A stretch of 64,000 nucleotides of DNA from Rs1 sp038900335 (GCA_038900335.1 JBBMRB010000019.1:15441-79440), one strand, 5' to 3'; positions 1 to 8,506 are shown, counted from the first letter of the stretch. Program-made: numbers and translations. Notes: a model not told the origin generated them from the sequence alone.

Positions 1-1
1 G

Positions 2-658
2 AGAGGCGAGATCAAAGCCACCCCTATGGTCGGTTTTGGCCCAAGAAGCAATAAAGTAAATAACTGCATCCGCGATATGTTACGCAACAGTACGCGCACG
101 CTGGTTATTTTTACACCTTATTTCAACCTGCCTAAAGTCATCGCCAAAGATTTGAAAAAAGCGCTCAACAGAGGCGTTAAAGTAACCATGGTGATTGGTG
201 ATAAAACGGCTAATGATTTCTTTATTGGCGATGAAGATGATTTTAGCAAAATCGGTATCATCCCCTATATTTATGAAATTTTATTAGCTCGCTTTATTAA
301 AAGACACCAATTATATATAGACAGAGGCTTATTAAATATTCACCTCTGGGTAAATGATAATCACAGCTTTCATTTAAAAGGTATTGTCGCTGATAACCAA
401 AAACACTTCATCACTGGCAACAACTTAAACCCTAGAGCCTGGAGCCTGGATTTAGAGAACGGCATATTACTTGAAGACAGTAAAAAGCTATTAAGTGATA
501 TGTGGCAAAAAGAGCTAGATGATGTGTTAAAATATACGACTCTAGTAACACACAGTAGCGAGTTAGAAACAATTAATGACTACCCTAAATACGTTAAAGA
601 CCCCATTAGAAAACTACAAATAACCCAAATCGATCGAATCTTTAAACGCTTTATGTAA
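2..658 (+). CDS. pssA: CDP-diacylglycerol--serine O-phosphatidyltransferase, 3' part (phosphatidylserine synthase, PLD family)
   Basis: The reading frame is open from base 2, so the gene begins upstream of the window and only about 218 C-terminal residues are present (the E. coli enzyme has about 450). PssA joins CDP-diacylglycerol and serine to make phosphatidylserine, the precursor of phosphatidylethanolamine, at the inner membrane. The visible part holds the second HKD motif of the phospholipase D superfamily, HLKGIVAD, near base 371, followed by FITGNNLNPRAW, which is characteristic of PssA. The first HKD motif should lie outside the window. The gene converges on marC and the two are separated by a hairpin. 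The ATG at base 26 is internal and not a real start. Confidence 0.92.
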   Translation, partial: RGEIKATPMVGFGPRSNKVNNCIRDMLRNSTRTLVIFTPYFNLPKVIAKDLKKALNRGVKVTMVIGDKTANDFFIGDEDDFSKIGIIPYIYEILLARFIKRHQLYIDRGLLNIHLWVNDNHSFHLKGIVADNQKHFITGNNLNPRAWSLDLENGILLEDSKKLLSDMWQKELDDVLKYTTLVTHSSELETINDYPKYVKDPIRKLQITQIDRIFKRFM

Positions 659-660
659 CG

Positions 661-688
661 AGCGCCCCTACTGCTCTAGTAGGGGAGC
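661..688. terminator. Hairpin between convergent pssA and marC
   Basis: CCCCTACT (665-672) pairs with AGTAGGGG (678-685) around a five-base loop, and AGC/GCT outside extends the stem past one mismatch. It lies in the 36 bp gap between two convergent genes, as a bidirectional terminator would. There is no long T-tract on either side, so termination efficiency is uncertain. Confidence 0.55.
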
Positions 689-694
689 TTAAGC

Positions 695-1306
695 TTAACT
701 GCCGATTATATTAACAATACCATCATAGATAAATTGAATAGCAAGCGCCGCCAGAATCACCCCAAGAAAACGCCTGAGTATATCGTCCCCTGTCTTGCCT
801 ATTACTTTCTTTAAATGAGCAGAAAGCAACATACAGAGCAAGGTGATAAGTATCACCGAGACCACTGCAGCAGCTGCGGCTAAATCAGCAGCGAATTCTG
901 ATGATTGTGAAAACAACAAGATAGCCAGTGTTAAAGAGCCAGGCCCCGCCAATAGCGGAATAGCCATGGGAAACACTGATATGTCTTTTTTGACGGTATC
1001 CACCGCCAATTCAGCCTCTTTTGTAATTAAATTAAAAGCTGTAAAAAATAGTAATATGCCGCCAGAAATCCTAAATGCATGAATACTAATACCGATAAGG
1101 TTCAGAAAACTCTCACCATATACCCCAAATACTAACAGCAAGGTCACAGCTATCAATATCGATTTTAACGCCATTTTAATACGAAATGCTTTATCATTAG
1201 CAGGCACCAAGGAATGAAAAACAAGCCCTGCACCAATTGGATCAACAATCACCATTAACGAAGCTAGCCCTGCAAAATAAATCGAAAAATCTATCACTGA
1301 CATCAC
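695..1306 (-). CDS. MarC-family integral membrane protein
   Basis: A 203-residue, very hydrophobic protein with about six predicted membrane segments. It has the family's N-terminal VDPIGAG segment (around residues 22-28) and the central pattern FPMAIPLLAGPGSLTLAILL, both typical of the MarC/YhgN family (Pfam MarC). The family is found in the inner membrane and its biochemical role is unknown; the old link to multiple antibiotic resistance was not upheld. It is a single gene convergent with pssA and divergent from the DUF2185 gene. Length is normal for the family. The family call is secure, but no substrate can be named. Confidence 0.85.
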   Translation of the reverse strand: MMSVIDFSIYFAGLASLMVIVDPIGAGLVFHSLVPANDKAFRIKMALKSILIAVTLLLVFGVYGESFLNLIGISIHAFRISGGILLFFTAFNLITKEAELAVDTVKKDISVFPMAIPLLAGPGSLTLAILLFSQSSEFAADLAAAAAVVSVILITLLCMLLSAHLKKVIGKTGDDILRRFLGVILAALAIQFIYDGIVNIIGS

Positions 1307-1393
1307 CTTATTTTAAGATCTTTTATAAACAGACAATATTAACATTTTCTGCTACTATCACGCCAAATTTGCCTACCGAAATGAGAGATATTT

Positions 1394-1783
1394 GTGAGCG
1401 AAGACAAACAAACAAACCAAACAAAGAGTGGCTTTTTAGCATTGGTATCCAAACTGTGCTTTGATGAAAACCTACCTATCCGTTTTATTTATAAAACAGT
1501 TCCAGAGCACCTCAACGACACTGGCTGGCGTATGTATACTGGCTATGAAGATGATGAGTATTTAGCAAACGAACTGGCAAATTTACTGCCAGTGCCAATC
1601 GTTAGAATGTGTGAGTTAGACTCAAGCCTAACAGAGCTTGTCGATTATAACGCGGGCAGTGTTTGGGAGAGAACTCCCGAACTCAACCAATGGCAACAAG
1701 TATATGATTTTAAAATCCCTTGCGCTAAGGTCGATGTTGAAATCACCAATGACGTCAGTAGATTCACTCAAGAAGTACTTTAA
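1394..1783 (+). CDS. DUF2185 (Imm33-like) domain protein
   Basis: A 129-residue soluble protein with a GTG start. The body resembles DUF2185 proteins: ENLPIRFIYKTVPEHLNDTGWRMYTG is the typical start of the domain (the DSGWR-F/Y-G pattern), followed by an acidic EDDEYLANE stretch and a C-terminal SVWERTPE segment. DUF2185 has been grouped with immunity-type domains (Imm33) in polymorphic toxin studies, but most members are single chromosomal genes of unknown role. No toxin gene adjoins it here, so an immunity function is not supported by context. It lies just upstream of the ibpA promoter region, on the same strand. Confidence 0.7.
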   Translation: MSEDKQTNQTKSGFLALVSKLCFDENLPIRFIYKTVPEHLNDTGWRMYTGYEDDEYLANELANLLPVPIVRMCELDSSLTELVDYNAGSVWERTPELNQWQQVYDFKIPCAKVDVEITNDVSRFTQEVL

Positions 1784-1801
1784 TATTTTTTAACCAAAAC
1801 A

Positions 1802-1830
1802 GTTGAAATAATCTAACAGCCCCTCATATA
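1802..1830 (+). promoter_or_regulatory. Candidate sigma-32 (RpoH) heat-shock promoter of ibpA
   Basis: GTTGAAA (1802-1808) matches the sigma-32 -35 consensus CTTGAAA at six of seven bases. CCTCATAT (1822-1829), 13 bp further on, matches the -10 consensus CCCCATAT at seven of eight. Spacing is in the normal range. Transcription would start near 1835-1838, giving a leader of about 135 nt before the ibpA start. Confidence 0.72.
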
Positions 1831-1832
1831 TA

Positions 1833-1967
1833 GTTTAGTGGCGCTCAAATGAGGTCACTAAACTGCTTTTAAAGTAATTAACCTGGGTTAACACTTTAAA
1901 GCGTATTTTACTTTTTATCACTTAGTCTTCGGATAAGTGCAATGACAGCATATTGCTTAAAGGATAT
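1833..1967 (+). promoter_or_regulatory. ROSE-like RNA thermometer in the ibpA leader
   Basis: The leader folds into consecutive hairpins. GTTTAGTG (1833-1840) pairs with CACTAAAC (1856-1863). A dyad TTAACC/GGTTAA lies near 1880. CACTTA (1919-1924) pairs with TAAGTG (1934-1939) and is capped by a C(UUCG)G tetraloop. A final hairpin at 1950-1967 pairs AUAUUGCU with AGGAUAU. That hairpin captures the AGGA Shine-Dalgarno (1961-1964) and leaves the G of UUGCU bulged, which is the hallmark of ROSE elements. ROSE thermometers control small heat-shock genes in proteobacteria by melting at high temperature. The fold is drawn by eye. Confidence 0.75.
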
Positions 1968-1971
1968 GAAT

Positions 1972-2388
1972 ATGAGAACGTTAGATTTAACACCACTATA
2001 TCGCTCGGCCATTGGTTTTGACCGCCTAGCAAACATCGTTGATAGCGCAACAAGAGCGGATCAGCCTGCATTCCCACCGTACAATGTAGAACTACTCAGT
2101 GAAAACGAATACCGTATCACTATGGCTGTCGCCGGATTTTCATTAGATGAGCTAACCATTAATTCTGAACAGGGCAGCTTGACCATTAGCGGCCAAAAAG
2201 AGAGCGAGTCTACACAAGCTCACTACTTATACCAAGGAATAGCTGCTCGAAATTTCGAAAGAAAATTTCAACTTGCCGACCATGTAAAAATCATTAAGGC
2301 AAATATGGAAAACGGCTTATTGCACGTTTATCTAGAGCGCGAAATCCCCGAAGCTATGAAGCCTCGAACCATTAAAATCGAAAGCTAA
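1972..2388 (+). CDS. ibpA: Small heat-shock protein IbpA/IbpB, Hsp20 family
   Basis: A 138-residue alpha-crystallin-domain chaperone that binds unfolding proteins and holds them for DnaK/ClpB refolding in the cytoplasm. It starts MRTLDLTPLYRSAIGFDR, almost the standard IbpA N-terminus. It continues with YNVELLSENEYRITMAVAGF at the beginning of the crystallin domain and ends with LEREIPE and a short tail. I chose the ATG at 1972, with AGGA 7 nt upstream. An ATG at 1942 is in frame but lies inside the predicted thermometer and adds a non-homologous ten-residue extension. Heat regulation is expected at two levels, through a sigma-32 promoter and an RNA thermometer. It is convergent with aroC. 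Confidence 0.93.
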   Translation: MRTLDLTPLYRSAIGFDRLANIVDSATRADQPAFPPYNVELLSENEYRITMAVAGFSLDELTINSEQGSLTISGQKESESTQAHYLYQGIAARNFERKFQLADHVKIIKANMENGLLHVYLEREIPEAMKPRTIKIES

Positions 2389-2402
2389 GCTTTATATTGA
2401 TT

Positions 2403-2438
2403 AGCCATAATAGGTTTTTGACCGCTCCTGTTATGGCT
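2403..2438. terminator. Hairpin between convergent ibpA and aroC
   Basis: AGCCATAA (2403-2410) pairs with TTATGGCT (2431-2438), and AGG/CCT continues the stem inside one mismatch. It occupies the gap between the ends of two convergent genes and is probably a shared terminator. No strong T-tract follows. Confidence 0.5.
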
Positions 2439-2451
2439 ACCAAACGACTGA

Positions 2452-3543
2452 CTAAGTCGGAATTTTAAACCCTCTGTCTACATCCGCATTTTGACCACGA
2501 TCTCGTAAGAAGTGATCCATAATCACAATTGCAAGCATAGCTTCAGCTATTGGCGTTGCCCTAATCCCAACACACGGATCATGACGACCTTTAGTAACAA
2601 CTTCCATTTCATTACCACTTGCATCAACTGAACGACCAGGCAAACGTAAACTTGAGGTAGGCTTAAGCGCAATATGAGCAATCACATCTTGCCCAGTAGT
2701 AATACCGCCTAAGATACCACCACAGTGATTAGACAAGAAACCTTGTGATGTCATCTCATCGCGATGTTCAGTGCCTTTTTGCTCAATACAATCAAAGCCA
2801 TCACCTATTTCAACGCCTTTAACTGCATTAATACTCATCAAAGCATGCGCTATCTCTGCATCAATACGATCAAAGATTGGCTCACCTAGCCCAACAGGCA
2901 TTCCCATTGCATGAACAGAAATTTTAGCACCAATGGAATTGCCTTCTTTACGAAGCGCATCCATATAAGCCTCCATCTCAGCAACCACGCTAACATCAGG
3001 GCAAAAGAATGGATTTTGCTCTACTTGTTGCCAATCAAAATTTTGATAATCAATTTTAATCGGGCCAAGCTGCGACAAATAACCCTTAACAGTCACACCT
3101 TTACTAATAAGGAATTTTTTCGCAACAGCACCCGCTGCCACACGCATTGCAGTCTCTCTTGCTGAGGCGCGACCGCCGCCACGATAATCTCTAAACCCGT
3201 ATTTATGGGTATACACATAATCTGCATGTGCAGGGCGAAATGTATCTTTAATATTGCCATAGTCTTTTGAGCGCTGATCTGTATTACGAATAAGCAACCC
3301 GATTGAGGTACCGGTTGTTTTGCCTTCAAAAACACCTGATAAAATTTCCACTTCATCAGCTTCACGCCGCTGCGTAGTATGCCTTGAAGTCCCAGGCTTA
3401 CGTCTATCTAGGTCTATTTGTAGATCTTCAACCGACAACTCAATACCAGGGGGACAACCATCAATAATACAACCTAGTGCTGGACCATGACTTTCACCAA
3501 AGGTACTAACACTGAAAATTTTACCAAAACTATTACCGGACAT
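2452..3543 (-). CDS. aroC: Chorismate synthase
   Basis: A 363-residue enzyme of the last shikimate-pathway step, turning 5-enolpyruvylshikimate-3-phosphate into chorismate with reduced FMN. Family signatures are clear: FGESHG near residue 15, RPAHADYVYTHKYG near 105-118, and RGGGRASARET, which contributes to the flavin/substrate site. The C-terminal HDPCVGIRATPIAEAM is also typical. The start used is the ATG at 3543 (MSGNSFGKIF), preceded by AAGGAT. The open frame extends 11 codons further upstream, but that extension is not family-like. It lies downstream of prmB on the same strand across a 122 bp gap, an order often seen in Pseudomonas-like genomes. Confidence 0.97.
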   Translation of the reverse strand: MSGNSFGKIFSVSTFGESHGPALGCIIDGCPPGIELSVEDLQIDLDRRKPGTSRHTTQRREADEVEILSGVFEGKTTGTSIGLLIRNTDQRSKDYGNIKDTFRPAHADYVYTHKYGFRDYRGGGRASARETAMRVAAGAVAKKFLISKGVTVKGYLSQLGPIKIDYQNFDWQQVEQNPFFCPDVSVVAEMEAYMDALRKEGNSIGAKISVHAMGMPVGLGEPIFDRIDAEIAHALMSINAVKGVEIGDGFDCIEQKGTEHRDEMTSQGFLSNHCGGILGGITTGQDVIAHIALKPTSSLRLPGRSVDASGNEMEVVTKGRHDPCVGIRATPIAEAMLAIVIMDHFLRDRGQNADVDRGFKIPT

Positions 3544-3665
3544 ATTAATGATTATCCTTATAACTAAATTTAACAATTCTATTCATTAGCAAGAGAAAAA
3601 ACAGTCATATCACTATTTTATTAAGCCATTATGCAGCACATATTATGGCGCTCTCGCCGCTTATT

Positions 3666-4592
3666 TTATTGTGAGGCTGCTACAAACAACGCTCGATGGT
3701 TTTTTAACTCTTGGGCACTAATCACAAATACACCATTGCCACCTAGTGGTAATTCAGCCCATATAAAAGGCACCTGTGGGAACTGCTCCATCAAATGCAC
3801 TTCACTATTGCCTACCTCAACTACCAGCAAACCATCATCAGCAAGATAATCATTTGCTTGCGCCAGCATTTTCTTGCAAATATCTAAGCCATCATCACCA
3901 CTACCTAACGCTAAAGCAGGTTCATGGTCGAACTCCGCAGGCATGGTATTTAAATCACTTTTATCGACATATGGCGGGTTGCTTACAATCAAATCGTATT
4001 TATGCTGCACATCGTTAAATAAATCACTTTCGATTAAACTGACTTGATCGTGCAGTTCATATTTATCGATATTGATTTGCGCCACTGCTAAAGCATCACG
4101 ACTAATATCTGCCAAATCTACTTTTGCATCTTCAAATGCAAAAGCACAAGCGATACCAATACAACCAGAACCAGTGCAAAGATCTAAAATTCGTGCAATT
4201 GGCCCATGCCTTAAAAACGGGCTAAACTCTGTTTCAATTAACTGAGCAATGGGAGAGCGCGGAATTAATACCCGTCTATCAACGTAAAACGGCATCTGCA
4301 TGAACCAAGCTTCATTGATAATATAAGGCAGGGGCTCACGCTGATCTACACGTCTTGTTATGAACGACAAAGCTCGCTCTTTCTCTTCAGGTAAAAGCGC
4401 TGCATCTAATATAATATCGTCGGCATCCCAGGGTAAATACAGGGCCGCTAATACCAATTGTTTCGCCTCATCAATCGCCGATGTATGGCCGTGCCCTAAA
4501 AAGACTTTTTTCTTCATCATTGTCGAATAACAATAACGAATATAATCTCTCACAGTTTGTAAATGTAATACGCAGGTTTGTTGTTCAGTCAT
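3666..4592 (-). CDS. prmB: 50S ribosomal protein L3 glutamine N5-methyltransferase
   Basis: A 308-residue SAM-dependent methyltransferase that modifies a glutamine of ribosomal protein L3. The SAM-binding motif DLCTGSGCIGIA is at residues 137-148 and the catalytic NPPY, which holds the target glutamine amide, at 205-208. The N-terminal helical region with the RRVDQREPLPYI and VLIPRSPIAQLIE segments separates PrmB from the release-factor enzyme PrmC and from HemK-like paralogues. Length matches the family (about 300-310). It is transcribed towards aroC and divergently from the smr gene. Confidence 0.93.
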   Translation of the reverse strand: MTEQQTCVLHLQTVRDYIRYCYSTMMKKKVFLGHGHTSAIDEAKQLVLAALYLPWDADDIILDAALLPEEKERALSFITRRVDQREPLPYIINEAWFMQMPFYVDRRVLIPRSPIAQLIETEFSPFLRHGPIARILDLCTGSGCIGIACAFAFEDAKVDLADISRDALAVAQINIDKYELHDQVSLIESDLFNDVQHKYDLIVSNPPYVDKSDLNTMPAEFDHEPALALGSGDDGLDICKKMLAQANDYLADDGLLVVEVGNSEVHLMEQFPQVPFIWAELPLGGNGVFVISAQELKNHRALFVAASQ

Positions 4593-4793
4593 TTGCTAAT
4601 CTAATAAATAAAAAGAGGTTATTGTAGCCACTAGAGGCACTTAATTATACGCTTAAATACAGATATTTAACGAGATAAGATAAATATACTCAGCCAATTT
4701 CAGTCGTTAAATTATAATAGCAGTATTTTATACCCCCTATTACATTTATAATATGGCTCTGTATCCTTTTTAACACTCTTTACATTTGATTTT

Positions 4794-5390
4794 ATGCATA
4801 ACTCTGACGATAACTACACAGCTCCTATCTTTGATGCAAAACCTGAAGAGACAGAATACTCCACTGACTCCTTCGCACAAGCAATGCAAGGTATTGAACC
4901 GTTGCGACAAGATAAAATCAAACACACCAACTCCCCTATTAGGAAAGCTAAAGACAAAAGCTACCATCGCGAGCAGGCCACTGCCGATATCAGTGATGTC
5001 ATTGACGGTTTATCAACTCAATCTGTTAACAGCGTTGAATCTGATCAAGCCCTTAACTTTGCCTGCACCGGATTACAGCTTAAAACCATCAATAAACTAC
5101 GAAAAGGCCACCTACCTTGGGAGCAAGGTATTGATTTACACGGGCTAAGTGTAGAACAGGCACGCAGCGAGCTGAGCCACTTTATTAGAAACAGCCATCA
5201 TCAAAACAAGCATGTAGTGCTCGTGGTTCACGGCAAAGCATACAGTCAATCGGGGTCTATACCGGTCATCAAATCATACGTGAATGACTGGCTGAGACAA
5301 CTTAATGAAGTCCTCGCCTTTAGCTCAGCACAGGCAAAAGATGGCGGCACAGGCGCTCTTTATGTACTGCTAAGACGCAAAGAACGCTGA
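4794..5390 (+). CDS. smrB: Smr-domain protein, SmrB-like
   Basis: A 198-residue protein with a low-complexity charged N-terminal half and a C-terminal Smr domain (about residues 105-195). Smr proteins bind or cut nucleic acid. E. coli SmrB cleaves mRNA between collided ribosomes to allow rescue. The conserved DLHG motif is at 114-117 and the domain ends with DGGTGALYVLLRRKER, close to the GG.AALLVLI ending of SmrB. The second motif, normally HGxG, reads HGKA (146-149), which may lower or change nuclease activity. Position next to prmB/aroC and before folE is a conserved order. No good Shine-Dalgarno is visible before the ATG. The symbol is tentative. Confidence 0.75.
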   Translation: MHNSDDNYTAPIFDAKPEETEYSTDSFAQAMQGIEPLRQDKIKHTNSPIRKAKDKSYHREQATADISDVIDGLSTQSVNSVESDQALNFACTGLQLKTINKLRKGHLPWEQGIDLHGLSVEQARSELSHFIRNSHHQNKHVVLVVHGKAYSQSGSIPVIKSYVNDWLRQLNEVLAFSSAQAKDGGTGALYVLLRRKER

Positions 5391-5504
5391 TTAGCAAATG
5401 ATACGAGCTGTAATGATTCGTTATCATAACAATCTTCTTTACCTTGCTTAGTAGTTGCAGTACCTTAGCTGTTTTATATATTTCTTGTGGAGCTCATCGT
5501 AGTA

Positions 5505-6044
5505 ATGGAAAAAGCATTTGCCAACATTATCGAAAATATCGGGGAAGATCTTAACCGCGAAGGTTTACTAGACACCCCTAAGCGCGCTGCTAAGGCGATG
5601 AAGTATTTGACACACGGCTACAATCAATCGTTAGATGAAGTCGTTAACAATGCACTTTTTCCCTCTGATAATAGTGAAATGGTGGTCGTTCAAAATATAG
5701 AATTTTATTCTTTATGCGAGCACCATATGCTGCCTTTCATTGGCAAAGCACACGTCGCTTACATTCCTCAAGGCCACGTTATCGGCCTGTCAAAAATCGC
5801 TCGTATTGTTGACATGTACGCAAGAAGATTACAGATACAAGAAAACATGACCAAGGAAATCGCAGAAGCGATTATGCAAGTCACCGGCGCAGAAGGCGTT
5901 GGTGTTGTGCTAGAAGCAGAGCACATGTGCATGAAAATGCGCGGCGTAGAAAAACAAAACAGCACAATGAAAACATCGATGTTGCTCGGATCTTTTAGAG
6001 GCAGCCCCGCCACTAGAGCAGAGTTCTTTTCTCTAGTAAGCTAG
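5505..6044 (+). CDS. folE: GTP cyclohydrolase I
   Basis: Converts GTP to 7,8-dihydroneopterin triphosphate, the first step to tetrahydrofolate. Zinc ligands are visible: Cys71 and His74 in CEHHMLPF and Cys142 in EHMCMKMRG (numbered from the ATG at 5505). GKAHVAYIPQGHVIGLSK and the GSFRG ending are family hallmarks. Length is 179 residues, normal for the short bacterial type. A GTG at 5487 is in frame and would add six residues (MELIVV). GGAG at 5489-5492 lies at a workable distance from the ATG, and family members begin near MEKAF, so the ATG is preferred. It is preceded by the smr gene on the same strand. Confidence 0.95.
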   Translation: MEKAFANIIENIGEDLNREGLLDTPKRAAKAMKYLTHGYNQSLDEVVNNALFPSDNSEMVVVQNIEFYSLCEHHMLPFIGKAHVAYIPQGHVIGLSKIARIVDMYARRLQIQENMTKEIAEAIMQVTGAEGVGVVLEAEHMCMKMRGVEKQNSTMKTSMLLGSFRGSPATRAEFFSLVS

Positions 6045-6085
6045 CAGCATATTTGACACTCTTAAGTTACTTTAAGATGATAAAT

Positions 6086-6156
6086 GAGACCTTTGCCAAA
6101 TCCAAGATCTAGCAATCTAGATCTGAAATTTAGACACAAAAATCGCACTGGTCTCA
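6086..6156. repeat. Nested inverted repeats downstream of folE
   Basis: TGAGACC (6086-6092) and GGTCTCA (6150-6156) are perfect inverted repeats. Inside them AGATCTAG (6105-6112) pairs with CTAGATCT (6117-6124) around a CAAT loop. The unit is 71 bp and lies in the folE-tolC gap. It could be a complex terminator, a protein-binding site or the remnant of a small mobile element whose ends begin GAGACC. No T-tract, target duplication or transposase is visible. Confidence 0.35.
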
Positions 6157-6307
6157 AGTTTTCTAAAGCTAGCGTGCATCACAATTTTTAATACTAGACA
6201 ACAGCTAAACCCAAGCGACAACCAATACGCCTTTACTTATTGCATTAATAAGCCACACTATTAGTCATTCTATCAGTCACATTCTACCCATTAACTTTCG
6301 GTGCCCT

Positions 6308-7621
6308 ATGCTTGTCACAAAACAATCAAAACGCATTTTTTTAAAGCTCACTTTATTGACAGTGATTACCCTTGAGGCCGCGACTGCAAACGCCACATCC
6401 CTGACGGATGTTTATGATCTTGCCGCTAATCATGACCCGAGCCTGGCACAAGCAAAATATAAACTACAGATCAGCACAGAAGATATCATCCAAGCAAAGT
6501 CAACACTACTGCCAACGATTAACGGTCAAATCCAAGCAGACTGGAATAACGATGCTGACTCAAATAGCACCAACAGCCAAAGCTACACTATTAACTTAAC
6601 CCAAGCGCTGTACGCACCAGCGCTAGGCTCTGCCATCAATAAAGTTAGAAACCTGGATTTGCAAGCAAATTTAGTATTTCAACAAACAGAGCAGCTATTA
6701 ATTGTCAACACTGTCAGCGCCTATATTGATGCCATGATTGCCCACAACAACATGACAAGCAGCCAAGCACAAGAGCAATCATTTAAAAAAAGCTTAGCGA
6801 GGATCCGAGCACAGTTTGAGGTAGGCGTTAGCGCTAACGAGGACCTACAAGAAGCACAAGCTGTTTATGACAATGCTAAAATAGCCCTCATAATCAGCGA
6901 GGGCGAACTAGAAAACAGCTTGGAATTATTACAAAGACTGACAGGCTCAAGCATCGATAGTATTAACTCACTTTCTACAGATTACCCCACTGCCATATTA
7001 GAGCCTAGTGATGCACAGCATTGGATAGAGCAAGCGACAAGTAATAATTTAGATATTTTACTAGGCAAAAAGGCAGTTGAATCTTCAAGATTTGACACAC
7101 AAATTGCCAGCGCCGAGCGTAAACCAAAGGTTGATATCACCGCTTACCACCAACGCTATAACCACAACAGCAATGGCAATACAACCGACAACCAAGTGGC
7201 ATTAGTACTAAGCGTACCTCTTTTTAATGGCGGTGCACTAAACTCTAAAGTCAGACAGTCGGCGATACTTGAAAACATTGAAAAATCAAAACAACTCGAC
7301 ACTATCAGATCAATCACTCAACAGACCAAAAGCACGGTGCGTGATATACGAACTAATGCTTTAGCTATTAATGCACGTAAGCAAAGTATTGTATCTAGCC
7401 TCGCTGCTATGAGAGCAGTTCAAGAGGGCTATAAATTAGGCACCAGGAATATTACTGATTTACTAGATGCTCAACAAAAATTATTTCAAGCAAAAAATGA
7501 ACACGAAAATTCGAGATTAATGCATATCAGCTTACTTTTTAATCTCAAAAGACTACTGGGATCTGTTGCTAAAGATGATATTACTCAACTTAGCCAATGG
7601 ATGCTGCCAGCTAAACAATAA
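6308..7621 (+). CDS. TolC-family outer membrane efflux channel
   Basis: A 437-residue TolC-family protein (Pfam OEP twice). An N-terminal signal peptide of about 29 residues, ending near ANA, precedes SLTDVYDLAANHDPSLAQAK, the classic first helix of TolC. Long helical repeats and the conserved YKLGTRNITDLLDAQQKLFQAK in the second half are the usual TolC signature. It forms the trimeric outer membrane duct for type I secretion or efflux. It stands alone here, without an inner-membrane partner, so it may serve several pumps, as TolC does in E. coli. A second, lipoprotein-type channel of an RND operon lies at 45.1 kb and is not a copy of this gene. Confidence 0.88.
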   Translation: MLVTKQSKRIFLKLTLLTVITLEAATANATSLTDVYDLAANHDPSLAQAKYKLQISTEDIIQAKSTLLPTINGQIQADWNNDADSNSTNSQSYTINLTQALYAPALGSAINKVRNLDLQANLVFQQTEQLLIVNTVSAYIDAMIAHNNMTSSQAQEQSFKKSLARIRAQFEVGVSANEDLQEAQAVYDNAKIALIISEGELENSLELLQRLTGSSIDSINSLSTDYPTAILEPSDAQHWIEQATSNNLDILLGKKAVESSRFDTQIASAERKPKVDITAYHQRYNHNSNGNTTDNQVALVLSVPLFNGGALNSKVRQSAILENIEKSKQLDTIRSITQQTKSTVRDIRTNALAINARKQSIVSSLAAMRAVQEGYKLGTRNITDLLDAQQKLFQAKNEHENSRLMHISLLFNLKRLLGSVAKDDITQLSQWMLPAKQ

Positions 7622-7674
7622 ATAACTGACAGCAACTGCAAGTAATGAAAACCCACTTTACGATAACAAGCTCG

Positions 7675-8478
7675 CTAGTGAATGGCAGGCTTATCTTGTA
7701 CCGTATCAGGTAAAATAAGCTGGCCTTGTGAATCATGAGCCAGCTCACCTCTTTGAGCTGCTAGCTCTAATAGATGATCCAATAACAGCTGAGTGATATG
7801 GCTACTAATGATAATACCCGCTGGCGGGTTACTCTCAAACGCCTCATCGATAATCAAATCATCCGCCCTTAAAGCCAACAACAGTGGGTTGTCATCAATT
7901 AGAGGGGCAATATCTTGTGGCGCAAAAACACTGTGCCCGCCGGCAACTTGCACCGCTAACGAGTACGCATCTGAAACCTTGCTAGCTAAATATTCTAAAA
8001 ACTCCGATTCAGCATCCATCAGTATTTTATTTAACACACTGACTCCACCTTTTGACACATTTTCTAATGCTACACTAGAGCTCGAAAAATCTATCGCCTC
8101 AAAAACAAGCTGGTCAACAGCATCTATTTCATCATTGTCAAACTGCACCACTCCCTTATCATCAGAGTTCAGCCAATGTTGGCTAACAGCCTCTTCTAAC
8201 AACAGCTCAAGTGCGGCATTGTAGATATTCATAGTAATGATTAAGCCTGCACTAGGGTTTTGTGCTTCCTGCTCATCTTTAATTAAATCATTGGCCCTAG
8301 CAGCGAGCAATGTAGAGTCTTGTTTGATAATACGCGCTAGCTGATCAGAGCTAATTTTTAGACTTTGCGCGCACAGTCTCTCAGCACTTAACAAAGGCTC
8401 TTTACCTTTGCTTGCTGTTAACAAAGCGATATATTCGATGCGCAGTTCTTCTAAAATATCTGTCAGAATTTCACTCAT
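7675..8478 (-). CDS. Uncharacterised protein with an internal duplication
   Basis: I do not recognise this 267-residue acidic, soluble protein. It contains two copies of one unit, about residues 13-114 and 158-256. The clearest match is LLAARANDLIKDE...NPSAGLIITMNI against LLALRADDLIIDE...NPPAGIIISSHI, and each unit ends in a leucine-rich helix and a short loop. There is no signal peptide or membrane segment. The next gene upstream on the same strand (8507-9145) is 28 bp away, so the two probably form an operon. Fusion of a tandem duplicate is the simplest origin. No function is proposed. Confidence 0.7.
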   Translation of the reverse strand: MSEILTDILEELRIEYIALLTASKGKEPLLSAERLCAQSLKISSDQLARIIKQDSTLLAARANDLIKDEQEAQNPSAGLIITMNIYNAALELLLEEAVSQHWLNSDDKGVVQFDNDEIDAVDQLVFEAIDFSSSSVALENVSKGGVSVLNKILMDAESEFLEYLASKVSDAYSLAVQVAGGHSVFAPQDIAPLIDDNPLLLALRADDLIIDEAFESNPPAGIIISSHITQLLLDHLLELAAQRGELAHDSQGQLILPDTVQDKPAIH

Positions 8479-8506
8479 AACGATCCTTTATTTGAGCTAT
8501 TAGTAA

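Noticed and set aside
1394..1783. DUF2185 gene as part of a toxin-immunity pair
   Set aside because: Neighbours are marC and ibpA; no toxin, repeat or secretion gene is near.
1942..1971. Upstream ATG at 1942 as the ibpA start
   Set aside because: It lies in the presumed leader, where it would overlap the ribosome-site hairpin, and the extra residues are not found in IbpA proteins.
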